Source of the DNA: Candidatus Latescibacterota bacterium
GTDB lineage: Bacteria > Krumholzibacteriota > Krumholzibacteriia > LZORAL124-64-63
DNA: 56,556 nucleotides
Assembly: GCA_030658975.1 (NCBI GenBank)
Contig: JAUSBL010000022.1
Location: 1-56,556, forward strand
Direction: 5' to 3'
Part shown: piece by piece, positions 7,758 through 17,900 of the stretch
Layout of the letters: the number at the start of each line of letters is the position of its first letter
Numbering within the stretch: position 1 is the stretch's first letter
The notes under the pieces: model-generated
The model's input: only the letters and a program-made list of their open reading frames with translations
Databases searched by the model: none
What the model was told of the DNA's origin: nothing
Position numbers and translations under genes: made by a program

Positions 7758-10700
7758 ATGAGAAGGATGATGATCCTGCTGGCGGTCCTGGCTCTCGCAC
7801 CGGCGGGAGTGGCGATTGCGCAGCACCAGTACATGCCTCCGGGCCCGTTCGCCGACTATGTGAACATCGGCGATTATCTGCTCGCCGACAACGTGACCGT
7901 CAATCCGAACAGCACGGAGATCAGTCACAACCTGGTGGGCTGGGGAGCCATTCAGAACTTCTGGGGCGGCGGCGGCTTCGGTGACTTCAACATCACGCGG
8001 GAACATTGCCGGCCGATGTGGCACGTCTTCCAAAAATCCGACTGCACCTACACTGGGATTCCGTATTGGGCGCCGCCCTCTACCTATCCCTGCCCGGATC
8101 CGTGTTTCCAGGAGACGGGGACACCCGATGGATTCGGCTGTGGCCAGCCTTGGGGCAGCCTGACCATCAATTTCGGTCCTCCCGGCGGCACCAAAAAGTT
8201 GTACGTGCGTTACCTCGATGGCGGGGGCGGCGCCACGACCGACGATTTCAACCTGACGATCGGCGGTGACGGCCCCATCTTCGTCGACACTGCGGGTGGT
8301 CCCGTTGAGAACTGGATGGTCCTGGAGCGGGACGTCTCCGCCCACAGCGGCGTGGAGGTCGTGAGGTTCGACTGCCTCGGCGCGAACTCGATCTATACCC
8401 CGCAGTACGGGCAATGCTGCATCGATCAGGTCGGCGTCACTATCGAACTGACCGACCCCGTCATCACCCCGGTCGCCGCCGACGCCGACCCCATCAGTTG
8501 CAGCGGCGCCAAGGTCGTGACCTTTCGGTACACGCCGGGCGTCCAGACGGTCCGCGGCTACTCCGTGCGGGTGCAGTGCACCGGCGCGCTGTCGTTCCAT
8601 GAAAGCGACGTGACCGTCAACACGGTGCCCGTCGGCGCCGTTTATCTGTCGGACATCATCGAAAACGTTGCGGGCAGCGACTACACCATCGACTACGCAG
8701 TGACGGGCCCGGCGCCCATCACCGCCGCCGCCGACCTGTTCTCCATCGCGTTCCACGGCAACGCCACCGGCACCGGCGTGGTGAGCATCACCGCGGCGGC
8801 CCTGGGTTCGTGGAGCGGACCGCCCATCGCGCCGGTGATCCACAGCGGCACCGCCTCGATCCTGGTGGACTGCACGGCGCCCGATACGCCGGTGATGACC
8901 GCCGAGCCGACCTACACCCGGGGTGCGGCGAACACGGTCGCCTGGTCGGACGTTTCCGGCAGCGGGGCGACCGCCTACTACGCCGAGTGCTCAGCTGATC
9001 ACGGCTTCAGCACGATCTTCGCCAACTCCGGCTGGATCACCGGTCGCGAATACGAGTTCACGGGCCTGACCGACGGGCAGGCCTACCACTACCGGGTCAT
9101 GGCGCGCGACGGCCTGCTGAACGCGAGTGGCTGGTCCAACACCGTCTCCTCGACCCAGGATGCCACGGCGCCTGCGACATCCGCCGGGGTGCTCACTCCC
9201 CTGCCGGGCGGCTGGGTGGACTCGTTCTTTGACGTCACCTACCAGATCGACCTCGAAGTCGGCAGCGGCGTCGCCAGCGTTGTCCTGTACTACAAGCGGG
9301 ATGGCGTCCCCGACTACACCGCGGTCCCCTTCACGAGCAACCCCATGGAACTGCACCTCACCGTTGATGGAACCTACTATTTCTACACCATCGCCACCGA
9401 CGCCGTCGGCAACGTCGAGTCGCCTCCCGCGACGTACGACGTGTCCATCATGGTCGACGGCACGCCGCCGGCGACCCACGTGAACGCGTTGGGGCCCTGG
9501 ATCATTGTCTCCTTCTTCGACATCACCTACACCCTCGACCTCGAGGGCGGCAGCGGCTTTGCGGGCGCCGCCCTTTGGTACATGAAGGACGGCGGAACCA
9601 CGTACACGAGCCTCGGCGACTTCACTCCCGAAGGCACCCTCCGCTTCGACACCGGCATCGACGGAACCAACACCGGCGACGGCCTCTACTACTTCTACTC
9701 GATCGGCAGGGACCTCGTCGGCAACGCCGAGTCTCCTCCTACCGTGCCTCAGCCCTACGATGCCAGTGTCAACGTCGACACGGCGAATCCTACGGGCTCG
9801 TTCGTGATCAACAACGACGCCACCTACACGACCAGCGTGAACGTGACTCTCAACAACAACGTCACGGACGCCAACGCCCTGCAGATGCACTTCAGCAACG
9901 ACGGCACCTCCTGGTCTGAATGGGAGGCCTATGCGGAGACCGCAAGCTGGGAACTCGGGACTCCCGACGGCACCAAGACCGTCTACGGTGAGTTCCGGGA
10001 CGCAGCCGGCCGGATCCTCGACGTTTCGGACGACATCGTGCTGGACACCGCGGCTCCCGTTCTCAACTCCTTCACCATCAACAGTGGCGCCGCACAGACC
10101 AGCGACGCCACGGTCACCCTGAACAGCGACGTCACGGGCGCCGACCAGATGCGCTTCAAGAACGACGGCGGCGCCTGGTCGGAGTGGGAGCCCTACGCGG
10201 CCGTCAGGAGTTCCTGGTTGCTCGTGGGGGCCGACGGCACGAAGCTGGTCCATGCCGAGTACCGCGACCTCGCCGACAACGCCTGCGTCGCCTCGGACAC
10301 CATCGTGCTCGACACGAGCGGGCCGGTGATCTCGACCTTCGTCATCAACGGCGACGCTGTCTACACCAACACCGTTGACGTGACTCTGGAAATCTCAGTC
10401 GCTGGCGCCGACGAGATGCGCTTCAGCAACGACAGCAGCACATGGCCGTCCACCTGGCTGCCCTACGACACCACCGTGAACTGGGTTCTCGACCCGATCG
10501 AAGGGCTGCGGACCGTCTACGCCCAGTTCCGGGACCTGGCCGGCAACCTCGCTGCCGATTCGGACGACATCACCCTGGACACGGTGGCTCCCGCTCCCGT
10601 GACCAACATCGTGGCCGTGCGCGGCCACAACAGCGTCTCGCTGAGTTGGGACAACCCCAACGAAGGCGAGACGACCGTGGAGATCTGGCGCGCCGGCTGG

Positions 10701-11885
10701 GTCCGGATCTGGGACTCGCCGCCGGACACCGTGCCGGCCTATCCCGAGTACGACGATTGGGATGATGATCTCATCCCGGCTCGCCGGACCAACCGCGATG
10801 CGACCGCGCTCGATCCCTTCTGGAAGCGCGCCGGCAGCCTCACGCCGGCCGTCGAAGTGATGGTGGACAACGGCGGCGGCACGCTCGCGCGCAACGTCTA
10901 CTGGTACGAGATCTTCGTCCAGGATCCGGCGGGCAACTGGAGCGCTCCGGCCGCCGCCATCGACAGGGCCACCAGCTACCTGCTCGGCGACGTCGTCGGC
11001 GACGACGGCGACGTCACGCTCGCCGGGGACATCACTGGCGGTCTGGCCCTTTGCTACGGCACGACCGACGGCGCAGCCGGCTATAACAACGTTTGCGACG
11101 TCGGCCGCACCGACGACTGGAGCGGCGCCGGCATCCCGCTGACCGACAGCAAGATCAACTTCGACGATTTGATGATCTTTGCCCTGAACTACGACATCAC
11201 GGTCGCCAAGTCGCTGCACCTGCCGGGCGCCCCGGAGGCCAGGTTCGCCTGGGTGCGGGCCGACGCCCAGACCTGGGCCCTGCACCTGCAGGCGCCCTGC
11301 AGCAACCTCAAGGGCCTTCGCCTCCATGCCGAACTGCCGGAAGGCGCCGCAGTTGCGGTGTCCGCCGGCGCGTTGCTGACGCAGCAGGACGAGCCCTGGT
11401 TCCTGCAGAACATTCCGGACCTGGGACTGGATGTCGGGTTCGCCACGCTCGGCAACGGCGTAGCCGTGACCGGCCAGGGCGAACTGATGCGGGTGCGTCT
11501 GGGCGACGATTTCGATCCGACCCGGATCGTGCTCGAAGCCCGGGGCCTCGACAACCGGCCCTGTGAGTTCACCTTCGAGTCGGGCGTCATCGTGCCGGAG
11601 ACCCCGACGGTCCATGCGCTTTCGGCCAACTATCCGAACCCGTTCAACCCCATGACCAGGATCGACTTCGCACTGCCCACGAATGAGCGTGTGCGGTTGT
11701 CGGTCTATGCCATGGACGGCCGCCTCGTGGCCACCCTGGTGGACGCGTCGATGGCGGCGGGCAGCCATACGGTCACCTGGACCGGTTGCGACGAGCAGGG
11801 CCGGACCGTGCCTTCGGGGACGTACTTCTACCGCATCCAGGCGGGCGTCTTCTGCAGCACGCACAAGATGACCCTGCTGAAGTGA
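7758..11885 (+). CDS. Large secreted multidomain protein (SEAGH/WGP, cohesin-like, Ig/FnIII, dockerin-like, FlgD-like tail)
   Basis: Encodes 1375 residues. ATG at 7758 follows a purine-rich site (agggggga) and starts a signal peptide (MRRMMILLAVLALAPAGVAIA). Domains in order: a long SEAGH/WGP variant (~34-230; VGWGAIQN, YVRYLDGGG, YGQCCID); an RGYSVRV cohesin-like module (~234-372); FnIII-like (~375-470, GQAYHYRV); two Ig-like domains (~473-675, YYFYTIATDAVGN); three ~88-residue repeats (~678-945, MRFSNDG..WSEWEPY); FnIII (~945-1073, ending ATSYLLGD); dockerin-like (~1073-1148, CDVGRTDDWSGAGIP); a second cohesin-like domain (~1156-1275); and FlgD-like tail (~1291-1375, NYPNPFNPMT). It is probably a cell-surface or secreted assembly protein. 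The dockerin to tail part is nearly the same as in 14949-18575. Confidence 0.85.
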   Translation: MRRMMILLAVLALAPAGVAIAQHQYMPPGPFADYVNIGDYLLADNVTVNPNSTEISHNLVGWGAIQNFWGGGGFGDFNITREHCRPMWHVFQKSDCTYTGIPYWAPPSTYPCPDPCFQETGTPDGFGCGQPWGSLTINFGPPGGTKKLYVRYLDGGGGATTDDFNLTIGGDGPIFVDTAGGPVENWMVLERDVSAHSGVEVVRFDCLGANSIYTPQYGQCCIDQVGVTIELTDPVITPVAADADPISCSGAKVVTFRYTPGVQTVRGYSVRVQCTGALSFHESDVTVNTVPVGAVYLSDIIENVAGSDYTIDYAVTGPAPITAAADLFSIAFHGNATGTGVVSITAAALGSWSGPPIAPVIHSGTASILVDCTAPDTPVMTAEPTYTRGAANTVAWSDVSGSGATAYYAECSADHGFSTIFANSGWITGREYEFTGLTDGQAYHYRVMARDGLLNASGWSNTVSSTQDATAPATSAGVLTPLPGGWVDSFFDVTYQIDLEVGSGVASVVLYYKRDGVPDYTAVPFTSNPMELHLTVDGTYYFYTIATDAVGNVESPPATYDVSIMVDGTPPATHVNALGPWIIVSFFDITYTLDLEGGSGFAGAALWYMKDGGTTYTSLGDFTPEGTLRFDTGIDGTNTGDGLYYFYSIGRDLVGNAESPPTVPQPYDASVNVDTANPTGSFVINNDATYTTSVNVTLNNNVTDANALQMHFSNDGTSWSEWEAYAETASWELGTPDGTKTVYGEFRDAAGRILDVSDDIVLDTAAPVLNSFTINSGAAQTSDATVTLNSDVTGADQMRFKNDGGAWSEWEPYAAVRSSWLLVGADGTKLVHAEYRDLADNACVASDTIVLDTSGPVISTFVINGDAVYTNTVDVTLEISVAGADEMRFSNDSSTWPSTWLPYDTTVNWVLDPIEGLRTVYAQFRDLAGNLAADSDDITLDTVAPAPVTNIVAVRGHNSVSLSWDNPNEGETTVEIWRAGWVRIWDSPPDTVPAYPEYDDWDDDLIPARRTNRDATALDPFWKRAGSLTPAVEVMVDNGGGTLARNVYWYEIFVQDPAGNWSAPAAAIDRATSYLLGDVVGDDGDVTLAGDITGGLALCYGTTDGAAGYNNVCDVGRTDDWSGAGIPLTDSKINFDDLMIFALNYDITVAKSLHLPGAPEARFAWVRADAQTWALHLQAPCSNLKGLRLHAELPEGAAVAVSAGALLTQQDEPWFLQNIPDLGLDVGFATLGNGVAVTGQGELMRVRLGDDFDPTRIVLEARGLDNRPCEFTFESGVIVPETPTVHALSANYPNPFNPMTRIDFALPTNERVRLSVYAMDGRLVATLVDASMAAGSHTVTWTGCDEQGRTVPSGTYFYRIQAGVFCSTHKMTLLK
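9790..10590 (+). repeat. Three tandem ~88-residue Ig-like coding repeats
   Basis: Starts near 9790, 10051 and 10321. Each repeat reads: (FVIN/FTIN)...T..V.VTL, a central MRFSNDG/MRFKNDGG..WSEWEPY element, a Trp strand, DGTK.V.(G/A)EYRD.A, and ending DDI.LDT..P. This is the pattern of bacterial 'sugar-binding/adhesion' Ig-like repeats. Confidence 0.8.
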
Positions 11886-11900
11886 TCGACTGGCAAGAAG

Positions 11901-11930
11901 AGGGAGGCCGTTCCCAGGACCGGCCTCCCT
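11901..11930 (+). terminator. Intergenic hairpin, possible attenuator
   Basis: A perfect 10-bp stem (agggaggccg at 11901-11910 with 11921-11930) and 10-base loop, but no T-run follows (cccgcacc). It sits between the large dockerin-like gene and the small cohesin-like gene, so it may reduce downstream expression or protect the upstream mRNA end instead of ending transcription fully. Confidence 0.45.
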
Positions 11931-11950
11931 CCCGCACCGAAGGCGGGAAC

Positions 11951-12748
11951 ATGAAGCGCACCTCCCGAGGTCCGATTGCGACGGCGACGATGGCGATCAT
12001 GTTGATGGCCGCCGGCCCGGCACGATCCGACGTTCAACTGCGCTTCGAGATCGATGGGCAGCACATCGAGGTGGGCGGCACCGGCACCCTGTCGATCATG
12101 CTGGACGACCCGCTGGACGTCCGCACCATCGAACTTTGGGCCCGTTTCGACGCCTCTGTGGTCACGGGACTCGGCGGCGACGCCGGTGGGCTCTTCAACG
12201 ATTCCGGATGCGCCCTGTTCACCGATTACGATGACACCGTGCCGGGAGAGTGGTACGCCGGCCTGGTGACCCTCGGTCCCACCTGTTACATCACCGGCCC
12301 GGGCGAGCTCTACCGCTGGGAATTCCAGGGTGCCGCCGACGGCACCTGCGCGGTGATCGTCGACAGCGTCCAACTCTACGATCACCTGGCCCAGCCCATC
12401 GCCGGCGTAACCATAAATCCGGCAACGATCTACGTGGGAAGCGCGACGGCCGTGCCGCCAACGCCGCCACGGGCTCTCTCCCTCGATCTGAATCCCAATC
12501 CCTTCAACCCGTGCACAGTTCTGCGCTGCCGCGGCCGCGCAGGTGAGCGCGCCACGTTGTCCGTCTACGACCTGAGCGGCCGCCTCGTCGCCTCACCGTG
12601 GCGCGGGACGCTCGGCGCAGAGCCGGTGACGGTGCGCTGGGACGGCGGGGATCGGCAGGGCCGCGCCTCCCCCGGCGGCGTTTATCTGTTCCAGCTACGC
12701 GGCGAACACGGACGGCCTGCCGTCGGCAAGGGTGTCCTGGTCAGATGA
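11951..12748 (+). CDS. Small secreted cohesin-like protein with FlgD-like tail (paralogue of 1943-2731)
   Basis: Encodes 265 residues. ATG at 11951 with gaaggcggg upstream starts a signal peptide (MKRTSRGPIATATMAIMLMAAGPARS). Residues about 27-165 match the cohesin-like domain of 1943-2731 (GTGTLSIMLDDPLDVRTIELWARFD, SGCALFTDYDDT, CYITGPGELYRWEF). Residues about 180-265 are the FlgD-like tail (NPNPFNPCT, GGVYLFQL, GVLVR). As at the window start, it directly follows a large dockerin-bearing gene (65-base gap with a hairpin), so the pair appears to be a conserved unit. Function unknown; a scaffold or anchoring role is inferred. Confidence 0.85.
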   Translation: MKRTSRGPIATATMAIMLMAAGPARSDVQLRFEIDGQHIEVGGTGTLSIMLDDPLDVRTIELWARFDASVVTGLGGDAGGLFNDSGCALFTDYDDTVPGEWYAGLVTLGPTCYITGPGELYRWEFQGAADGTCAVIVDSVQLYDHLAQPIAGVTINPATIYVGSATAVPPTPPRALSLDLNPNPFNPCTVLRCRGRAGERATLSVYDLSGRLVASPWRGTLGAEPVTVRWDGGDRQGRASPGGVYLFQLRGEHGRPAVGKGVLVR

Positions 12749-12784
12749 CCCGCTTCCGGCGAACGATCGCCTGAGGAGGCTGAA

Positions 12785-14896
12785 GTGCTCCGATCAACGG
12801 CAACGATCCCTTGGGCGCCCATCCTGATGCTGGCCCTCGTCTGCTGCGGCTTCATGCCGTGGGCCCCCGCCCGCGCAGAGGTGGCCGGGCTCGTCGAGAT
12901 TCCGGGCGTACCTGCGAGCAGCCTGCGCTGGCGTGATGTGGCCTCCAACCTCTACGCCGTCGACTATCAGGCCGCCTACGTCTACGCCGAAGCCACGGTC
13001 GTGCTGAGCACCTCCGTGGGTGGGGAGCCCGTCACGCTCCAGGGACGACTGGACGCCACCAACCTCAAACCCAATTTCGCCTATCAGATGAAGCTGGAAG
13101 GCAAGCCCACGGGAATCTGGGGCGCCGACGGCGACGATCTCGCCAACGAGAGGATCGGCTACCTGGGTCGCTGGTGGCGGGAGCAGCCCAGCCCTGGCAA
13201 CGCCACCGACGCCGACTACGCGGCGCACCACGACGACCCCGGCTACATCTACAAGGGTTACCTGCTGTTCGATCATTTCGTCACCGATCGCCACGGCAAC
13301 GCCGTGATCGACTTTGCCCTGGACAGTAGTTTCCACGTCTTGGCTCTCAACACGCAGGGCTCACCTGACGCCTGCGACGGTGGATTTGTCTGGCACTCGG
13401 TGTTCGGGACGGCTGAAGATCAGGCCTACGACACCGTTGTCGGGCCCACCGCCGTGGGCGTCTACGCGCTCCACGAACCGCTGAGGCCGTGCGCCGGCGA
13501 GGCGACGCTGCCGGTCGGCGCCTACAACTGCCGTTTCCTGCTGACCGAGGAATCCTTTCACCAGGCGAGCGCAGGCAGCGGGAGTTGGGCCAGCGTCCTG
13601 TCACACGACCACCTCCACTTCGACCTGGCCATGCCGGACGCCGGGGCCCACGACTACGTGGACCTCGGCAACCCGGCTTCGGAAGCCGGCCACGCGCTCG
13701 CGGGCTGGGGCCCCACCGAACCCGACTTCAACGGCGGCGCCTGGGGAGGCATCGGGAGCGAGGTCCCGCCCGGCCGCTGCCGCGTCATCTGGTCGCCGAG
13801 CGAGGACGCCCCGGTGGAGAACTGGGCGTCCCTGAACCTCGACTTCGGCTTCTCCGCCACCGAACTCAAGTGCCTGCGCATCCGCTACCTCGATGGGAAC
13901 AGCGACGATTCCTTCACGGTCGGCATCGACGACGAAGTCGTGCTGTCCGTGGACGCGCCGGCCGGTGGCGGCGAAATCTGGCGCTGGACCTCCGTGGACG
14001 TCACAGGCTACACCGGCGTGCACGCGGTGAGGTTCACGGCCACCACGCCCGAGGGGAGCTACTTCCAGCCCTACGGCCAGATCGCCGTGGATATGGTCGG
14101 ACTCGGCAGCCTCACCGTGCCGGTGCCGGCGAACGACGACCCCGCGACCGTGCAGCCCCTGGCTTGCGGCGACACGCGGCCGGTGGACATCCATTACCTG
14201 CGGGACTGCAACCACACCGCCGCCCGCGGTTACAGCGTGCGGGTGCGCTGCCCCCCAGGGGAAGACAGGCTCTTCTTCGACGACGGCGACATCACGGTCC
14301 ACGTCCAGCCCGCGGGCCTCGAGTCCGGTGAGTTCGTCTGGCAGGTCTACCGCGCCCCCGACGCCGCGGCCTTCAACGACTGGACCGTCGACTACGTGAT
14401 CCTCGGCGCCGCCGCCGAGGTCGCGGGTGGGATCCCCGACCAGGCGGTGCTGTTCACCGTCGACCTCCACGGCGTCTCGGAGGGCGAGGGCCACCTGGAG
14501 GTCGCGCAGTCCGTCATCGGCCACCTCGAGGGAGGCCCGCCCCAGGCGATCGGCACCGGGAGCGCAACGCTCGTGCTGGACTGCTCCGGCCCCACCGCGG
14601 TCGGACCGGAGTTCCCACCGGCGCCAACGCTCGCGGCCAATCGCCCCAACCCATTCAACCCGTCCACGGACATCACCTTCTCGCTGCCGGCGGCCCAACG
14701 CGTGAGGCTGACGATCCACGCCCTGGACGGCCGGCTCGTCGCCATCCTGATGGACGCCGAGCTGCCCGCCGGCCACCACGCCGTCACCTGGACCGGTTGC
14801 GACGACCGCGGCCGCGAGACGCCCTCCGGGACGTACGTATGCTGCATGGAGGCGGACAACTTCCGCCGCACCGTGAAGATGACGCTTCTGAAATGA
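12785..14896 (+). CDS. Secreted protein: NLKPNFAYQ + SEAGH/WGP + RGYSVRV modules, FlgD-like tail
   Basis: Encodes 703 residues from a GTG at 12785 with gaggagg five bases upstream; the N-terminus is a signal peptide (ILMLALVCCGFMPWAPARA). Modules: NLKPNFAYQ (~44-284; ATNLKPNFAYQMKL, IGYLGRWW, DFALDSSFHVL, LLTEESFHQ), SEAGH/WGP (~291-443; NPASEAGHALAGWGPTEP, IRYLDGNSDDSF, YGQIAVDMV), the RGYSVRV cohesin-like module (~446-600; CGDTRPVDIHY, ARGYSVRVRC), and FlgD-like tail (~616-703; RPNPFNPST, GTYVCCMEA). It joins the two unrecognised modules in one chain, linking the single-module genes at 2999, 4050 and 5959. The gap to the previous gene is 36 bases, so it is likely in one operon with it. Confidence 0.85.
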   Translation: MLRSTATIPWAPILMLALVCCGFMPWAPARAEVAGLVEIPGVPASSLRWRDVASNLYAVDYQAAYVYAEATVVLSTSVGGEPVTLQGRLDATNLKPNFAYQMKLEGKPTGIWGADGDDLANERIGYLGRWWREQPSPGNATDADYAAHHDDPGYIYKGYLLFDHFVTDRHGNAVIDFALDSSFHVLALNTQGSPDACDGGFVWHSVFGTAEDQAYDTVVGPTAVGVYALHEPLRPCAGEATLPVGAYNCRFLLTEESFHQASAGSGSWASVLSHDHLHFDLAMPDAGAHDYVDLGNPASEAGHALAGWGPTEPDFNGGAWGGIGSEVPPGRCRVIWSPSEDAPVENWASLNLDFGFSATELKCLRIRYLDGNSDDSFTVGIDDEVVLSVDAPAGGGEIWRWTSVDVTGYTGVHAVRFTATTPEGSYFQPYGQIAVDMVGLGSLTVPVPANDDPATVQPLACGDTRPVDIHYLRDCNHTAARGYSVRVRCPPGEDRLFFDDGDITVHVQPAGLESGEFVWQVYRAPDAAAFNDWTVDYVILGAAAEVAGGIPDQAVLFTVDLHGVSEGEGHLEVAQSVIGHLEGGPPQAIGTGSATLVLDCSGPTAVGPEFPPAPTLAANRPNPFNPSTDITFSLPAAQRVRLTIHALDGRLVAILMDAELPAGHHAVTWTGCDDRGRETPSGTYVCCMEADNFRRTVKMTLLK

Positions 14897-14948
14897 CACC
14901 ACACAGCCCGGCCTAAGCCGACGGCCGGACGACGACGAGGAGGTTGAC

Positions 14949-17900
14949 GTGCAAGTCCCCAGGAGATTCCACCCGTGCCGCCACGTCGCGCTATGGTCCG
15001 TCATCCTGCTCCTGCTGGCCTCGGGAGCCGCAGCCACCACGGTCCAGTTGTCGGAATCCTATCCCGTGACGTCCCCGTCGACGATCGACTACCGCTGGAG
15101 CGACGTAGGCCAGAACGTTTATGCGCAGTCCTACAGGGACGCCTACAGCTACGCTGACGCCATCGTGACGGTGACGTTCGCCCCGTCGGGCCAGACGACG
15201 TTCACCGGCCACCTCTCCGCCGCGAACCTGAAGCCCAACTTCGCCTATCAGCTCAAGCTGGTCGGCAAGCCGGAAGCGCTGTTCGACCCCCTGACCGAAG
15301 GCGGGGACGACTGGTCCAACGAGCGGATCGGCTACGCGGGCCGCTGGTGGGAGACGGCGCCCGGTTCGGGCAATCGCGTCGATTCCTACTACGAGACCTA
15401 CAAGGACAACCCCGCCTACGTCTTCGAGGCCTATCTGCTGTTCGACTTCTTCATGACCGACGCCACGGGCGCCGCCGAACTGGACTTCGCACTGGACAGC
15501 AGTTACCACGTGCTCTTCTGGCAGTGGCAGGGCGCCCCGGGCAGCTGCGACCAGCCCATGAAGACGACCACGGTGACGGGATCAGCGGCCGACCCCGCCT
15601 ACGACACCGACGTCGGGCCGCGCTCCGTGGGGGTCTATCCGCAGATCGAGCGGCTGTGCAACGGCCAGACCGTGTTGCAACCGGGCAACTACAAGTGCCG
15701 GATCCTGCTGACCGAGGAGAGCTTCCACACCCAGGACGGCAACTGGGCGCCGGCGATGATCAACGACGACGTGGAGTTCGGGATCGGCGTCGGGCTCTTT
15801 CCCCCGTCCCTGCAGGCCGAACCGGCCTACACCGCGGGCACGGACAACACCGTCGCCTGGAACACAGTGGCGGCCGCCACCCTGTACTTCGTCCAGTGCG
15901 CCACCGATGCCGGCTTCACCGCGATCGCGGACGAGTCGGGCTGGATCAGCGGCGTCAGCCACCAGTTCGGCGGCCTGGCCGACGGCCAGGCGTACCACTA
16001 CCGCGTCAAGGCCGGCGACGGCATGGATGAATCCGCCTGGTCCGGCGCGAGAACCTCGGTCCAGGACGCGACGGCTCCCACCTCGAGCGTGGGGGCGCTG
16101 CCCGCCTCCCATGAGGGGTTCACCCTTTCGATCCCCTGGTCGGCCGCCGACGCCACGAGCGGGATCAAGCACGTCCTGCTTTACGCCAGGGCGGACGCGG
16201 CGCCCTATCAGCAGTACGGTGGGATCTTCACCAGCAGTCCCATCACCTTCCTGGTTCCCGCCGACGGTGACTACGACTTCTACACCGTGGCCGTGGATCA
16301 CGCGGGCAACCAGGAAACGCCACCCGCCGCCCCGGACGCCTCCTGCACGCTGACCCGGGGAGAGACACCCGATCCGGACGCCAATCCCGAGTATGTCGAC
16401 ATCGGCACCCTGGCGACCGAGGGCCAGAGCGTCATGGGCGAGGCGCCTCACAACATGGTCGGCTGGGGGCCGACGGCCCCGGGCACGATCGGCGGCGGCT
16501 ATGGCGGCATCGCTCCCAATTCCTGCCGGCCGGTCTGGTCACCCACGGAGTTCGACCTGCCCCACGAGCCGTGGGCGGACATCGACCTGAACTTCGGACC
16601 GGAGGGAGGCGTCAAGACCCTGTGGGTCCGCTACCTGGACGGCGCCAGCACGGACGACCAGAGCTATTTCATCAACGGTACCCTGATCGGCTCGATCGAG
16701 ACCGGAGACCCCGGCGAGAACTGGTACTGGCACAGTTTCGACGTCTCGGACTACGCCGGCTACAACACACTCAGGATCCTGGCGACCGAGCCGGCGGGGT
16801 ACTATTGGAATCCCTACGGGCAGGTGGCCATCGACATCATCACCATCTGCGGCGCCGCGGCGCTCTTCGCCGCCGTGCCCGTGGACGACGCCCCCATCGC
16901 CTGCGGAGAGAGCAAGCAGGTCGACGTCCACTTCACGCGCGGCTGTGAGTTCATCAGAGGCTACAGCGTCCGGGTGCGCGGCAGCGGCGGCTTGGGATTC
17001 GACGGCAACGATGTGACCGTCCACGATCCGAGCGGGACCGGGGCCATCACGACCACGGTCACCCAGAATGCGCCCGACGACTGGACCGTCAGCTACGAGA
17101 TCGTCGGAAATGCCGCCCTGCCCTTCGGCATCCCCTCGGATGTGGACCTCTTCTCCATCGACGTCCAGGGCGCTGCCGCCGGCACCGGTCAGCTGACGAT
17201 CGAGAGTGTCACGGTGAACCCCCTGCGGCTCGCACCGCCGCCGGTGATCGAAAACGTGGACGCCGCCATCACCGTGATCTGCGGCGGGCCCGGCGCCGCG
17301 ACCGACCTCGCCGCCGCACCCGGCAATCGCAAGGTCGTCGTCACCTGGCGCGATCCGGCCGCTGCCGACATCGCCGCCGTGGAGGTCTGGCGCGGGCTCT
17401 GGCACGACGGCACTCCCGGCAGCTCGGCCTATCCCGAGTACGACGACCTGGCGGGCGACGTGACGCCCACGCGTCCGGGCAGCCGCGCCGAGGCCCTCGC
17501 CAGCCCGCAGTGGGAGCTTGCCGGGACGGTCCCGTCCGGCGAGGAGTCCTACACCGACGTGAACGGCGTCGACGGTCTGGCGCGCGGCGTCTACTGGTAC
17601 GAGGTGTTCCCGCGCGACGTGAACGGCTACTACGGCCCCCCCGCCACGACCAGTGACCGGTCCACCAGCTACCTGCTCGGCGACCTGGACGGCGACGGCG
17701 ACATCAAACTCACGACCGATATCAGCGGGGGGCTGGCGCTCTGCTACGGCACTGCCCACGGCGAATCCGGCTATGACAACGCGTGCGACGTCGGCCCCAC
17801 GGACGACTGGAGCGGCAGCGGCATCCCCGCGACCGACAGCGTGATCAACTTCGGCGATTTGATGATTTTTGCCCTGAATTACGACATCACGGTCACGAAG